64,000 bases of DNA, taken from contig NC_073303.1 of NCBI RefSeq assembly GCF_027595985.1, positions 366,989,136 through 367,053,135 on the forward strand, in the 5' to 3' direction. The first letter of the stretch is position 1. Each line of letters begins with the position of its first letter. The DNA comes from Sorex araneus (Eukaryota > Chordata > Mammalia > Eulipotyphla > Soricidae). This document shows, in pieces, positions 21,237 to 31,899 of this stretch. A program made the translations under genes and the position numbers. The notes below the pieces were generated by a model, which saw nothing but the letters and a program-made list of their open reading frames with translations, was not told the origin of the DNA and searched no databases.

Positions 21237-21406
21237 TTTTTTTTTTTTTGCTTTTTGGTTCATACCTGGCAATGCTTACTCCTGGCTCTGCACTCAGCAA
21301 CCACCCCTGGCGGTGCTCAGGGGACCATATGGGATGCTGGAAATGGAACCCGGGTTGGCCGCGTGCAAGGCAAACGCCCTACCCACTGTGCTATTGCTCC
21401 AGCCCC
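21237..21406 (-). repeat. SINE-A copy, young, with 12-bp TSD
   Basis: GATGTCTAAAGC at 21225-21236 recurs at 21407-21418. The element lacks about 10 bases ('acaggggt' region) of the body but is otherwise complete. Confidence 0.95.
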
Positions 21407-21418
21407 GATGTCTAAAGC

Positions 21419-22425
21419 ATTTGAAATTAGAAGGGATGTGAATTTGGGGCCCCTGCCTAGGGTCACTCATGTGTCTGGTCTCACTGGCTAGGCCTTGGCC
21501 AACCCCCTTGAGCACGTCAGTCCTACGCTGCCCCTCCCCTGTGGTGGGCTGCTCTGCCTCGGGGCATCCCCGGCCTGCACGTGCCCATCACTGGGCTCTT
21601 CCCACGTGCTGTGCAGCCGGCTCCCTCTCTCAGAGCCTGGCCCCGCGGTGCCGTCACCCTGCTCGTGACTTTCATTGTGCTGGGAAGAGGAGGGTCAGAG
21701 TGCACCAGTCTTGGGCAGACTCGGGGCTTCCAGAAAACTCCAGGACCACCGCAGGGACAGTTCTTGGAAACGGAGAAGCACGTGTCGAAGCGTTACAACT
21801 CACTTGCTTACGGGAGCGGGGAAAGCCTCTCCCCGTGCTGCGCCCACATCTAGCACCTGCTGGGGTGCAGCACGTGTGTCTGTTGTGTCTGCGTCCACAT
21901 GTTCTAATTCTGTCAGACCTGGTACGGCCTCACGAGCGTGTCTCATCTTGATCTGATCTTTATGGCGATTTGCCACCTCGTGTCTGCATTACAGGGAGGA
22001 GCAAACCCACCCCGCCCCTCTCCCCCCCAAGCACACGCAAGCCCCCAGCCTAAGTCCACCTGCAAGGAACGTCCCTTGCTTAGACGCCCCGGAACAGACT
22101 TGGCAGCATGAGACAGCTCTCGGCATCGCCCTCTGCCCCCTTGCGCCAAACCCTGGGTCTGAGGAAGCTTCTCTGGTATTTTCAGAACCTCCTCCTCATC
22201 TTCAGAGATAATTGAGCACTCACCCACCCCGAAAAATACTGTCAACAGGGGCCAACATGCCCAGACTCATCTGTGGTTTCCTGAGACTCTCCAGTGCTAC
22301 GTGTCTTGTAAAGAAAAGAGCCTTGTAGAATATTCTGGTCTGGAAGCCTGTCCTGTTACTGGCCCTTGAGACCACTTTCAGGTGTTAATGCTTTAAACCT
22401 ACCTAGAGGTGGAAGGTGGAATTAT
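21419..22425. other. GC-rich unique stretch
   Basis: No transposon recognised. Overlapping open frames on both strands (up to 160 codons) show no domain and look compositional. Confidence 0.4.
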
Positions 22426-22451
22426 TATGATTATTATGATTATTATTATTA
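22426..22451. repeat. (ATT)n/(GATTATTAT)n run
   Basis: Short AT-rich repeat that is echoed after the SINE-B at 22703-22735. It may be an amplified TSD or the preferred target. Confidence 0.7.
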
Positions 22452-22703
22452 GGCTGGAGCAATAGCACAGCAGGTAGGGCATTTGCCTTGCATGCAGCTG
22501 ACCTGGGTTCGATTCCTCCGCCCCCTTGGAGAGCCCGGCAAGCTACCAAGAGTATCTCGCCCCTATGGCAGAGCCTGGCAAGCTACCCGCGGTGTATCTG
22601 ATATGCCAAAAACAGTAACAACAAGTCTCACATGGAGACGTTACTGGTGCCCGTTCGAGCAAATCGATGAGCAATGGGATGACAGTGACAGTGCTACAGT
22701 GAT
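22452..22703 (+). repeat. SINE-B copy, full length
   Basis: tRNA head with A box (TAGCACAGCAGG) and B box (GGTTCGATTCC), then the SINE-B body (two GAGCC(C/T)GGCAAGCTACC-like segments, 'gatatgccaaaaacagtaacaac', 'ggagacgttactggtgcccg', 'gagcaaatcgatgagcaa') and the tail GATGACAGTGACAGTG. No poly(A). Confidence 0.9.
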
Positions 22704-23289
22704 GATTATGATTATTATCATCCTCATCATTATTTTGAGGGAGAGAGGGGGGTTCCCAGTATTCACAGGTTTCAGTGGCCAGTCCTGGTGGTTCTGGTCT
22801 CCTGGTTTTCCTGTCCCATGCCAGGGTCCGAGGATGCAATGCTACTTGGGCCTCGCAATGCCAGGAACCACCAGGGCCGCGTCTGGTGACACTTGGTCCT
22901 GGTGTGTGACCTGGACCAAGCGGGCGCCACGCAGGCCTGTGCCCTGGCCCCAGGACCTCTCTGCGAGGCTGACTCTCACCCTTCCGTAAAAGGGAAAGCT
23001 CTTGGTGCTGTCAGTGTTATTCTGTGTCACACTCAGTTCTCCCTCACCTTGCCGCCGGCGGCCTTTTCATAAGAACGGGAGGAAAACGCAGTTCTGTGAG
23101 CATCCCCTGCAGCCTGGATTCCTTCTAGAACCTGATGCTCAAGACCAACGACAAGCTTGGAACACTAGGACAGTCCTTTGCTCCTCCTCTTCTCTCGCCT
23201 CCTGAGGCTCCTGCGTTGCTTCCTTCCCGGCTTCTTTAGACAAACTCGGGAGGGGCGGGGGGAGTCTCTTGCCCTCAGGTGCTGAGCAG

Positions 23290-23460
23290 TTTGTCTGCTA
23301 CTCTTCGCCCCCAAACATCAGAGGTGTAGGCACCACCAGGTGGGGCCCCAATCCCCCCCACCTCCATGAAATATAAGATAAAGGCCCTGCCTTTACAGGT
23401 GGTCACATTTTGAGGTATTGGGGTGTAGGATTCAGGCGTGCATTGCAGATTAGGGCTTCA
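23290..23460 (-). repeat. Possible MLT1-type LTR fragment
   Basis: 'ggtcacattttgaggtattggggtgtaggattc' resembles the complement of the MLT1/MaLR 5' part, also seen better preserved at 30340-30706. Short and diverged. Confidence 0.35.
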
Positions 23461-23539
23461 ACATGCTGATTTGTTGGGGGGTCACGGGAAGAAATAATTC
23501 ATCTCCTACCAGCGGCCTTGAAGTCAAAGATGGTGGAGC

Positions 23540-23705
23540 CCAAGAAAGGGAGATAGCGTAGTGGGTAAGGCTCTGGCCTTCACGCAGCTGCCTCTGGTCT
23601 GATCCCCTGCACCACATGTACTCCACCACGCGCTGCCAGGAGCAATCCCTGAGCACTGACCCAGGAGTGACCCCTGAGCACTGCTGGGAGTGACCCCCAA
23701 GCTGA
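23540..23705 (+). repeat. Degenerate SINE-A copy
   Basis: 'gggagatagcgtagtgggtaagg' head, 'gatcccctgcaccacatg', 'caggagcaatccctgagcac', 'caggagtgacccctgagcac' body in forward order. Confidence 0.75.
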
Positions 23706-23779
23706 CAGGCCTGGGGTTGGGTCACAGATGGATGGGTTTGGGAACCCGAGGAGGAGAGAAGCCGGGAGCAAGGGCGGTT

Positions 23780-23800
23780 CCCCCCCCCCCCCCCCCCCCG
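23780..23800. repeat. Poly(C) run
   Basis: About 20 consecutive C; likely length-variable and error-prone in assembly. Confidence 0.9.
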
Positions 23801-24105
23801 CACCGTCAGCGTCACAGCCCTGGCTCCACAGTGTGAGATACTGGCCGCGGGACTTTCTCAGCCCGTGGTTCCCTTTCCCAGCTTCAAACCGGGAGCAAGC
23901 GCCAAGCCAACGTCACAGGGCTTCTGTGTGGCTGGGATGAGTTCACAGGAGGGAAGTGTCCCGGGCCCAGGCGCTGCTTCTCACTGGTCGCTTTCTCTGT
24001 CACTGATGCTCAGGCGGCACCCGGGTCTTTTGTGAGTATAGCGCTGCCAACGCTTTCCTGTGGCAGAATCTCAGACTTCAGGAAGAGCACAAACTATCCA
24101 TGCCA

Positions 24106-24139
24106 AAACAACAGCAACAACAACAACAACAACAACAAA
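24106..24139. repeat. (CAA)n microsatellite
   Basis: About 11 CAA units immediately upstream of a + strand SINE-A. Confidence 0.95.
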
Positions 24140-24140
24140 C

Positions 24141-24322
24141 CCAGGACAGAGTGATAGCACAGCCGGTAGGGCGTTTGCCTTGCACGAGGCCGACCTGGGT
24201 TCGATTCCCAACATCCCATATTGTCCCCTGAGCACCGCCAGGAGTGATTCCTGAGTGCAGAGCCAGGAGTAACCCCTGAGCATCGCCGGGTGTGACCCAA
24301 AAAACAAAAATAAAAAACAAAC
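24141..24322 (+). repeat. SINE-A copy
   Basis: Head with A box TAGCACAGCCGG and B box GGTTCGATTCC, full body, A-rich tail (aaaacaaaaataaaaaac). Confidence 0.93.
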
Positions 24323-24364
24323 AAATCTAACATACTTATTTTATTTATTTATTTATTCATTCAT

Positions 24365-24535
24365 TTATTATTTTTTTTTTTGGGGGGGATATGCAGCAGT
24401 GCGCAGGGGCTGCTCCTGGTCCTGTGTTCAGGAGTTGCTTCCAGTGGTCCTCGGGGGCCCCTGTGGTGCCAGGCCGGAACCTGGGTCTCCGGCATGCAAA
24501 GCCAGTGCCCCGGTGTGCTGCACTCTCTAGGCCTG
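24365..24535 (-). repeat. SINE-A copy, diverged
   Basis: T/G run, then 'gcagcagtgcgcaggggctgctcctgg' and 'ggaacctgggtctccggcatgcaaagcc'. Confidence 0.75.
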
Positions 24536-24551
24536 ACTTGTTAATTTAAAA

Positions 24552-24716
24552 ACTGAGCGGGGTAGATGGTGCAGCGGGTAGGGCGCTTGCTTCGCACGTT
24601 CTTTGAGCCAGGTTCACTCTTGGCCACCACACACAGTCACCTGATGCCCACCAGAAGTGATCTCTGAGCTCAGAGACAGAGTAAGCCCTGAGTCCCGCTG
24701 AGTGCGGCCCGTACTT
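24552..24716 (+). repeat. SINE-A copy, diverged
   Basis: 'ggggtagatggtgcagcgggtagggcg' head, 'gccaggttcactcttggcc' B-box region, body relics to 'gagtgcggccc'. Back to back with the next fragment. Confidence 0.7.
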
Positions 24717-24815
24717 CTGGTGGTACCCGAGGGACACCTGTGGTGCCAGGGATCACACCGGAGTCAGCTGCGTGCAAGACAAGCACCTTCACCCCTGCAC
24801 CATCTGCGGCGTCTA
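24717..24815 (-). repeat. SINE-A fragment, diverged
   Basis: 'gaggggacacctgtggtgccagggatcacac' like body, then 'cagctgcgtgcaagacaagcacc...gcaccatctg' head in complement. Confidence 0.6.
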
Positions 24816-24819
24816 AGTG

Positions 24820-24994
24820 GGATTTTTTTTTCTTTTTGGGTCACACCCGGCGATGCTCAGGGGTTACTCCTGGATTTGCACTCAGGAATCACTCCTGGCG
24901 GTGCTCAGGGGACCATATGGGATGCTGGGAATCGAACCCGGGTCAGCCACGTGCAAGGCATTTGCCCTACCCGCTGTGCTATCGCTCCAGCCCC
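24820..24994 (-). repeat. SINE-A copy, young and full length
   Basis: T run, GGGTCACACCCGGCGATGCT, complete body and head. The flanks 'taagtgggattttt' and 'taagagggaattttt' are a diverged TSD. Confidence 0.95.
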
Positions 24995-25079
24995 TAAGAG
25001 GGAATTTTTAAGAGTAGAATACACCTTTTTATTCTGAAATGAAATGAAAGATGAGGACAACTGCGTGTGTGGCCAGAGG

Positions 25080-25560
25080 AGAACAGGAGCACCTGCTCAG
25101 ACACGCCCGAGTCCAGACACGCTCCCGACAGGTGGCGGATTCCACCGCTTGGAAAGGCCTCGAGCTCGAACCCGCTCGCCATCGCGCCCGAGACGTCTCC
25201 GGACGTGCCCGGGGGGTGGGCGGGGGCAGCGCAAGGCCTGGTGGCGAAACTCTGCCATGAACGAGAGCGTTGTTCTGGGCCGAGCAGGGAACCGCAGCAG
25301 TGCTGAGAGGGAAGCGTTTCTCTCCGAGCGCAGGGGGAAGCCAGGAGGGGCCCGAGGAGAACTTGGCGTCTCGCCCTGGCCCGGGCTGTGCCGCCGGCAT
25401 GTCCATGACTCAGGGGGAGACTTGTTTCTGAGGCAGGTGAGGGAATGAGGGCCGGGGGGCAGACGCCACTGTCTGGCCTGGCCCCGGTCTCCGAGATTCC
25501 AGCAGGAACCCTGGGAGGCTGCGGCCGGACACAGCCGGGAACCCGGCATGCAGGATGCCC
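25080..25560. promoter_or_regulatory. Orphan CpG island in the intergenic region
   Basis: I count about 40 CpG dinucleotides in these ~480 bp, close to the number expected from base composition, whereas the neighbourhood is CpG-poor. No SINE lies inside; SINE-A copies lie on both sides. Contains an AP-1 site TGACTCA at 25406-25412 and a p53-like half-site CGGCATGTCC at 25395-25404. Open frames across it on both strands look compositional. It could mark the promoter of a noncoding RNA or an enhancer; no gene is recognised. Confidence 0.6.
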
Positions 25561-25639
25561 CCGCGCCAGCCTTCACCTGGTCCTTTCACGCCCAGGGTGC
25601 CCCCGCTTTATTTCTTCTATGGTTCCATGGCATTTTATT

Positions 25640-25823
25640 GTATTATTTATTTATTTAGCTTATTTGGGTCACACCTGGCGATGCTCAGGGGTTCCTCCCG
25701 GCTCTGCACTCAGGAATTATTCCTGGTGTTGCTCGGGAGACCATCTGGGAAGCTGGGAATCAAACCCGGGTCAGCTACGTGCAAGACAAACACCCTATCC
25801 TCTGTGCTATTGCTCCAGCCCCC
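25640..25823 (-). repeat. SINE-A copy
   Basis: 'gggtcacacctggcgatgctcagggg' to CTCCAGCCCC. GGCATTTTA at 25629-25637 and 25831-25839, within longer similar flanks, marks an eroded TSD. The tail is (TTTA)n-like. Confidence 0.92.
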
Positions 25824-26071
25824 GTTTCACGGCATTTTAATTATTAGAGCTGCACTTTGGGTTTACTATCTAGAAGTTACAGTTTCTGGAGAGAATCTTC
25901 AGGCCTTGTCAATGGTGACGGGAAGGCGTGGGCAGAAACAAGGAAAAGGGTTTCTGGAGCCATCAGTGGAGCTGGAGTGTGAGGAGGGGCTGGGTGCAGG
26001 GGGCTCACAGTCCTCCCAGGAGAAATCGTCTTGCTTTGCTCCTGAAGCTGGGCCAGTCTCAGGCAGCCACG

Positions 26072-26252
26072 TTTTTTTTTTTTTTTTGGGGGGGGGGGTC
26101 ACACCTGGCAATGCACAGGGGTTACTCCTGGCTCTGCACTCAGGAATTACTCCTGGCAGTGCTCAGGGGACCCTATGGGATGCTGGGAATCGAACCCAGG
26201 TCGGCCGCGTGCAAGGCAAATGCCCTACCCACTGTGCTATCGCTCCAACCCC
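26072..26252 (-). repeat. SINE-A copy
   Basis: T run and G run, then the complete body and head. Flanks CAGCCACGTTTT and CAGCCATGTTTT differ by one base (TSD). Confidence 0.95.
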
Positions 26253-27400
26253 CAGCCATGTTTTGTGGCTGTGGTTCCGGCCCATCCCAACCATTCCCTC
26301 TTCCCTCACTGCCCGCGAAGGTCCGAGGCCAGCACTGTTGCAGAAGCCTGTGACGTGGCCCGTGGGCGGATTGGGTCTGAAGAGCTCTCCATACGGGGAC
26401 ACACGCTCGGCTGCTTCGAAAGCCCAGTCAGCTGATTTGTCGAAGACCCGTTTTCTAGACCCCAAGTCTCTTTGCACAGAAACAGAGGGAGAACAATACA
26501 GCTCACGTTAGCACTGCCTCGCTTCCTTCTGGAGACCCAGAGGGAGTCAAGAAGAGCGTCCTTGGCCAACGGGGGCCCTGGGTTGGCATTTCTCACCCCT
26601 GTGGTCAGGGTCCAGCTGTCATCCACAGAAGAAAAAGGCCAGAGGCCTCAGTCTGGCTTCAGGCTTTAGAGGACACTTGGTCGTGTCTTGTCTAATTAGG
26701 GGGATGGAGTGAGTCCTCCGGCTCCCCCAGCCCGGCCAATGTCTCAAGGGGCCAGTGGGTGTCCGATTACTCCCCAGAGCCCTTCTTGTATGGGTTGTCT
26801 GCTCGCTTGGCATCTGTCTTTTAAAAATAACCAGGCGGGCGTGCCAGGCAGAGCTCCCCTCTGAGACACCAGACAGAGGCCTCAGGCTGCCAGCCCTCCC
26901 TGGGGCCGGGCCCTCGGGGTGGCAAGCACAGCTGTCTGTACTTTGAGGACACCAGAGTTTCTAGGGCCCCGACAAGCTCCTTTGTGGATCCACGAAATTG
27001 CCCAGGGTCAATCTTCTTAGTGATTCTGAGGGATAAATCAGCCTTTATTGCTCGCCTTCTGGCTTTAGGCTATAATAACCTGTCCCCCTCAGGCTCTGGG
27101 GTGCTATAGAACTGGCATCTCTGGGAAGACTGGACATCTCCTCCCTAACCAGAAACGCAGGAGAGACAAGGTCCGGAAGAAGTTGCCAACAGGAGCAGGT
27201 ACCAGCTGCTGGGGCAAGAGGAAGGATCTTGGACCAGTCCCTGAATTGAGACAGAGAAGAGGCTGGTAAGAAGGGAGAGAGGAGGGAAGACGGTCGTCAC
27301 TGCTCAGTGATAGGTTCTTAGCTGGAGACAAATCATAAAGAGATTTGTAGTGGGAGGTGTATGCTTAAAATCATTTCACTATGGGCAAGCCAAAATTTGT
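26253..27400. other. Unique stretch
   Basis: No gene or transposon recognised. Frames entering from the adjacent SINE are repeat-derived. Confidence 0.4.
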
Positions 27401-27406
27401 TCAGAT

Positions 27407-27575
27407 TGGGGCTGGAGTGATAGTACAGTGGGGAGGGCATTTGCCTGGCACGTGGCCAACCCAAGTTCTACCCTGGGATCCCATAGTTCCCCCAAACACC
27501 ACCAGGAGTAATTCCTGAGTGCAGAGCCAGGAGTAACCACTGAGCATCACCAGATATGGCCAAAAAAAGCCTACC
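27407..27575 (+). repeat. SINE-A copy
   Basis: GGGGCTGGAGTGATAGTACAG head and full body. The B box is damaged (AAGTTCTACCC). A-rich tail. Confidence 0.88.
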
Positions 27576-27654
27576 TTCCCCCCAAAAGCCCCAAATCCAT
27601 AGTTAAAGGTATCTTCAAAGATGAAACGCACTGACCAAGCAAGTGGAAGCAAAG

Positions 27655-28505
27655 ATAAACAAATAAAATATAAGCAAATAAAAGATAAACAAATAAAAGA
27701 TAAACCTTAAACTAAGAAGCTCCTGTACCTCAAAAGAAACAGTGACCAGGATGCAAAGACAGACTATTGAATGGGAAAGGATATGCATCCAATACCCTTC
27801 TCAGAAGGGGTTAATATCAAAGATATACAAGGCACTGATTGAATTCTATGAGAAAAAAAATCATCAAATCCCATAAGATAATGGGGCAATGAGATGAACA
27901 GAAATTTTCTCAAAGAAGAAATTAAAATGGCCATAAGGCACACGAAAAAATGCTCTTCATCACTAATCATCAAGAAGATGCAGATCAGGGGCCGGAGCGA
28001 TAGTACAGTGGGTAGGGTGTTTGCCTTGCATGCAGCAGGCCCAGGTTCAATCCCCGGCATCCCATATGGTCCCACCCCCTAGCACTGCCAGGAGTGATTC
28101 CTGAGTGCATGAGCCAGGAGTAACCCCTGTGCATTGCTGAGTGTGACCCAAAATGCAAAAAAAAAAAGGAGGTTCAGGTCAAAACAATGAGATATCATCT
28201 CACACCACAAAGATTGGCACACATCCAGAAGAGCAAAAGCAACCAGGAACTCTCCTTCACTATTGGTGGGAATGCCGACTGGTCCAGCCTTTTGGGAAAA
28301 CAATATGGACATATCTCAAAAAACTAGAAATTGAGCTTCCATCTGACCCAACAATACCACTTCTGGTAATATGCCTGGGGGGGGGAGTCTAAAAACACAG
28401 AATAAACACCATCTGAACTCCTATGTTCATTGCAGCACTATTCACCATAGCCAGAATCTGGAAACTACCTGAGTGCCCAAGAATGGACGAAAAAGCTTGA
28501 AAAAC
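27655..28505 (+). mobile_element. 5'-truncated L1: ORF2 C-terminal region, interrupted by a SINE
   Basis: Contains recognisable L1 ORF2 3'-part text: 'aagaagctcctgtacc', 'aatgagatatcatctcacacc', 'tattggtgggaatgc', 'acaataccacttctgg', 'gcagcactattcacc'. Many frame breaks; not functional. A SINE-A is nested at 27988-28167. The left edge is an AT-rich tandem of about 17 bp units (agataaacaaataaa). Confidence 0.8.
27988..28167 (+). repeat. SINE-A nested in L1
   Basis: Full-length head (TAGTACAGTGGG, GGTTCAATCCC) and body with A-tail, inserted within 'gatgcagatca...aaaacaatgag' of L1. The flanks GATGCAGATCA and GAGGTTCAGGTCA are an eroded TSD, so the SINE is younger than the L1. Confidence 0.92.
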
Positions 28506-29550
28506 TGTTCAAATAATCGAGTCATAGTTTTCTACCTCAATTTCTTCCATTTATTTGTGTAAATAAAATGTACACTATTGCTTCTAGAAAAGAAAGGAAA
28601 TAGAGGATGGAGAGAGAGTTCAGAGGTGAAACACACTAAATGTATGTGAGGTCCTGGGTTTGATGCAGGCCATGACCCGCCCCGCCCCCCGCCCTCAGGC
28701 CATGGGGCAGAGAGCAGGTTCAAGATAGGTTGGGATTGGCCGTGGGGAGAGAGTTGAGGGTCTTGGTTGGGGGAGAGGGAGGTGCAGGACCACACGGGTT
28801 TCGTGAACCAGGAAGGAGTGAGCTTGGCTCATCTGAGAAACAGGAAGTGTTTTCCTACCTAAAGGACCTTGAAGTTTTTCTTTTATAGAGAAGAGATGAA
28901 CGGAGGAGGAGAGAGATTGAGGGTGGAAGGAAGAAGATGAGAAAGGGAAGACGTGGGGTGAGCTGGGTCAGGGGCTTTGAGTCCATTGGTGATGTGGGGG
29001 GGGTGGTACCGCTGTGTACCCAAACCCCAGACTCGACGACTCTGAAGACAGGAGATCCAAACTACAACCACCAAACTTGAGGTCAGGGGAACTCAGGAAC
29101 TCTGGCGGAGGGCAGCTGGCACTGGTGGGAGAGGCACCTCGGGACCACTCCAGGTGGGAGCCCTCCTACGTGGAAAGAACTGAAGCAGATCTCTGGGCCT
29201 AAGCAGACACGGCAAGTGCCTTGATTCCTGCCCCCCCTCGGACCCCTGAAATAGGTTTTAGAATTTGAGAATTTGGGGGTTCTCTATATATAGACATTCT
29301 TTGACGCCGACTTTATAGTGATGGCAGTGATGAAATATTATCCACCCAGAGAAAATGAGAAGAAAGAGAATCGAGGCTGAAAGCCAAGTATCTGTCACCT
29401 GACAGAAGTTGCTGGGGATTGTTTTGGGAAGCTCATGACCACAAAGGTCACCGGTTCTGCACCTGTGGATGCTGAAAGAAAGTCAATATGGTGGTCAATA
29501 AAATAGGGTCAATACAATACAACAGACAATAGGGGCTATAGGTTTTTCTG
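28506..29550. other. Unique stretch up to the assembly gap
   Basis: A weak tRNA-Ala-like relic ('agttcagaggtgaaacac...gaggtcctgggtttgatgc') lies at about 28600-28670. Otherwise no repeat or gene is recognised. Confidence 0.35.
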
Positions 29551-29750
29551 NNNNNNNNNNNNNNNNNNNNNNNNNNNNNNNNNNNNNNNNNNNNNNNNNN
29601 NNNNNNNNNNNNNNNNNNNNNNNNNNNNNNNNNNNNNNNNNNNNNNNNNNNNNNNNNNNNNNNNNNNNNNNNNNNNNNNNNNNNNNNNNNNNNNNNNNNN
29701 NNNNNNNNNNNNNNNNNNNNNNNNNNNNNNNNNNNNNNNNNNNNNNNNNN
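29551..29750. other. Assembly gap, 200 N
   Basis: Exactly 200 undetermined bases, probably a placeholder of fixed size. The right flank starts inside a minus-strand SINE-A just after where its T run should be, so the break probably sits at that homopolymer. Frames running through the Ns are meaningless. Confidence 0.98.
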
Positions 29751-29918
29751 TCTTCTTGGGGTGGGCCACACCTGGAAATGCTCAGGGGTTACTCCTGGCT
29801 CTGCACTCAGAAATTACTTCTGGCGGTGCTCAGGGAACCATATGGGATGCCGGGGATCAAAACTGAGCTGGCCACATGCAAGGCAAATGCCCTCCCCGCT
29901 GTACTATCACTCTGGCCC
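29751..29918 (-). repeat. SINE-A copy, tail lost in the gap
   Basis: 'gggccacacctggaaatgctcaggggttactcctgg' through 'gtactatcactctggcccc'. Confidence 0.88.
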
Positions 29919-30339
29919 CACACTCCCCACAGTGTGTAGTGGAGGCCTCAGGGCAAGCCAGAGTCTTCCATGCCTTCAGCTGAGCTTGGGCAGTGCATAC
30001 TGTGGCTGCCAGAAGATGATGCCTTCAGTCAGGAGACAGATGCCCGGACATTGGTGCCCATCATTCAAGGTGTCCATCAGTGCTGTGGATGTTCTGAGGA
30101 AGTCGTGGTTCATTTATTCAGACTTGAGTGAAGTCGCTACTACAAAACAGCTCTGTTTTGTGTGTGTGTGTGTGTGTGGGTGCTTTGTCGGTTGCATGTG
30201 TTTTTCAGTAGCTAACAACGGAAGTCTATCATCATTAATACAAGGCTTAAGTAAGTAGGATGTCCGCAGAAATGATTTTATGAGTGAAATAGTGGCCAAA
30301 CAAGGTGAAATTTGAAAGTTTCCCTTAAAGGCAGGTTTT
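29919..30339. other. Unique stretch with short (GT)n
   Basis: (GT)n of about 10 units at 30157-30177. Nothing else recognised. Confidence 0.4.
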
Positions 30340-30706
30340 CACAGAGCATGTGTGGGGTGTACAAAGTCCCATGGTCTTAGCAACCGAAATTTATTGTCTC
30401 ATAGTTCTGGAGACTGGGAGGAGACTGAGATCAAGATGTCTGCAGGATGGACAATTTCTTGGAGACCTAAGAATGTCCGTTTTCTTCCTAGAACTTCTTG
30501 GCCCGCCCCCCAGTGTCTGTCTGTTCAAATCTCTTTTTCACACACCTCCAGTGAGACTGGCTGAGGCCCCACACCAATGACCTTGTTTTGAACTTACTTC
30601 TCTCTTTTAAATCTCCAAATTCCATCACATTCTGAGGCATTGGGGGTGAATATTCCAACCTATGAGATTATTTTGGGAGACAGACAAATTCATTCCGTAG
30701 CAGAGA
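30340..30706 (-). mobile_element. MLT1-type MaLR LTR (ancient ERVL-MaLR)
   Basis: The minus strand opens TGCTACGGAATGAATTTGTC, then 'aatattcacccccaatgcc...atgtgatggaatttggag', 'tcattggtgtgggg', and ends 'ccagaactatgagacaataaatttcgg', the order and key words of the MLT1/MST LTRs shared by placental mammals. The AATAAA near its 3' end is kept. Old and diverged. Confidence 0.75.
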
Positions 30707-30867
30707 CTGGATATATGGCTTTAACAAGGATGTCACGTGCTATAAACTCTACCCATTTGGGGCTAGTGAGATGGTACAGGGATTAAATTTTAATAAAGGA
30801 AAAGCAACAGATGTCTACTGGCCTTAGTTTGTCCATAATCAATTATTTGTACTAAGCAAGTACTCGG

Positions 30868-31035
30868 GTTTGGGGGGGAGGGGGTATACCCGGTAGTGCT
30901 CAGGCACTACTCCTGTGATCAGGGGGTCACTCCCAGGAATGCTTGTGGACCATGTGTACTAAAATCCAGGCCTCTAGCATTCAAAACATGAGCTCCATGT
31001 AGTCCAGTCCATTGAACTACGTTTCTCACCCCAAC
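30868..31035 (-). repeat. Degenerate SINE-A copy
   Basis: 'gtatacccggtagtgctcaggcactactcctg', 'gatcagggggtcactcccaggaatgc', 'aaaatccaggcctctagcattc', 'gaactacgtttctcacccc'. Confidence 0.6.
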
Positions 31036-31159
31036 TTAATTTCAGATTTTTTTTTTTCTGCCACAGTTTTTCTTATAAGGGTGAAGGCATAGGTTGTACT
31101 ATATCTTTCCGAAAGAAATAGCCTAAGTACCTGGTCTAGAAAGAACAAAGAAGGTTCTG

Positions 31160-31268
31160 GAGGTCTTCGGCTTGGGGGGCTTTGCTCGGGGCAGGGAGGG
31201 AAACTCAACCCACCCCACTCCAAGGGGCCCCGGGTGAAGACAGCCAGGCGCGGGGGCAAGAGATCCAG
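31160..31268 (-). repeat. Isolated 5' module of Long-B
   Basis: About 105 bp matching 48055-48165 at the 5' end of the Long-B element: 'ggggctttgctcggggcagggagggaaa' here against 'ggggctctgctcggggtggggagggaaa' there, then 'aggggccccgg' and 'gaagacagccaggcg'. The rest of Long-B is absent. Confidence 0.75.
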
Positions 31269-31269
31269 T

Positions 31270-31735
31270 TAATTATTCTAAGTGCCAAAACTGAATAAGA
31301 CATGATCTTTGACAAGATGCGTTACAAATTAGTAAAGGTCTAAACAATATCAGAGTGTATTGAGTAATTTAAAAAGCAGTGCTTTGGAAATGTCATTTTA
31401 TACAGAAGTTTATACAAAGTGTGTAGATATGAGCCACTACTAAGACTTTAATGTCATCAAAATAAAACACTGAGACAAATTACATAGGTATAAAAATATG
31501 CATGTGTACATTTATGCACATATGCGACCTTAGTAATGCAACAGTGCTTTGCTATTAAATCATTTAAGTTAGTTCATTTTAATCAATGAAAGAATGATGT
31601 ATTTTCCCATTTTGATAGAGATTGATATAGTCTCCAAAGACTTATATTTGTTGATTATTCCTCTCTAAAGCTGAAACTAAAACAATGTTTAAGACTCATT
31701 GATTTACATCAATGAGCACCTGATTAAAGTATGAG
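31270..31735. other. AT-rich, repeat-free stretch
   Basis: No transposon, simple repeat or gene seen. Such quiet AT-rich islands in a repeat-dense desert are candidates for conserved noncoding sequence, but conservation cannot be judged here. Confidence 0.35.
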
Positions 31736-31737
31736 AA

Positions 31738-31895
31738 GGGGCTCAAGCAGGAAGAGGCGTTTGCCTTGCACACGGCTGACGGGGTTGGATTCCTGGCACC
31801 CAGTCTGATGCCCTGAGCACCACCAGGAGTACTTCCTGAGTGCACAGCCAGGAGTGACCCTTCAGCACAGCCAGGTGTGAGTCATAAGAAACACA
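31738..31895 (+). repeat. SINE-A copy with head deletion
   Basis: GGGGCTCAAGCAGG joins directly to 'aagaggcgtttgccttgcac', removing the A-box region. The B box is GGTTGGATTCC and the body is complete. Confidence 0.85.
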
Positions 31896-31899
31896 CAAA

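Noticed and set aside
25555..26511. 318-codon + strand frame
   Set aside because: It runs through two minus-strand SINE-A copies and unique DNA between; the peptide is the repeat read in one frame.
29448..29771. Frame of mostly X residues
   Set aside because: It spans the N gap.
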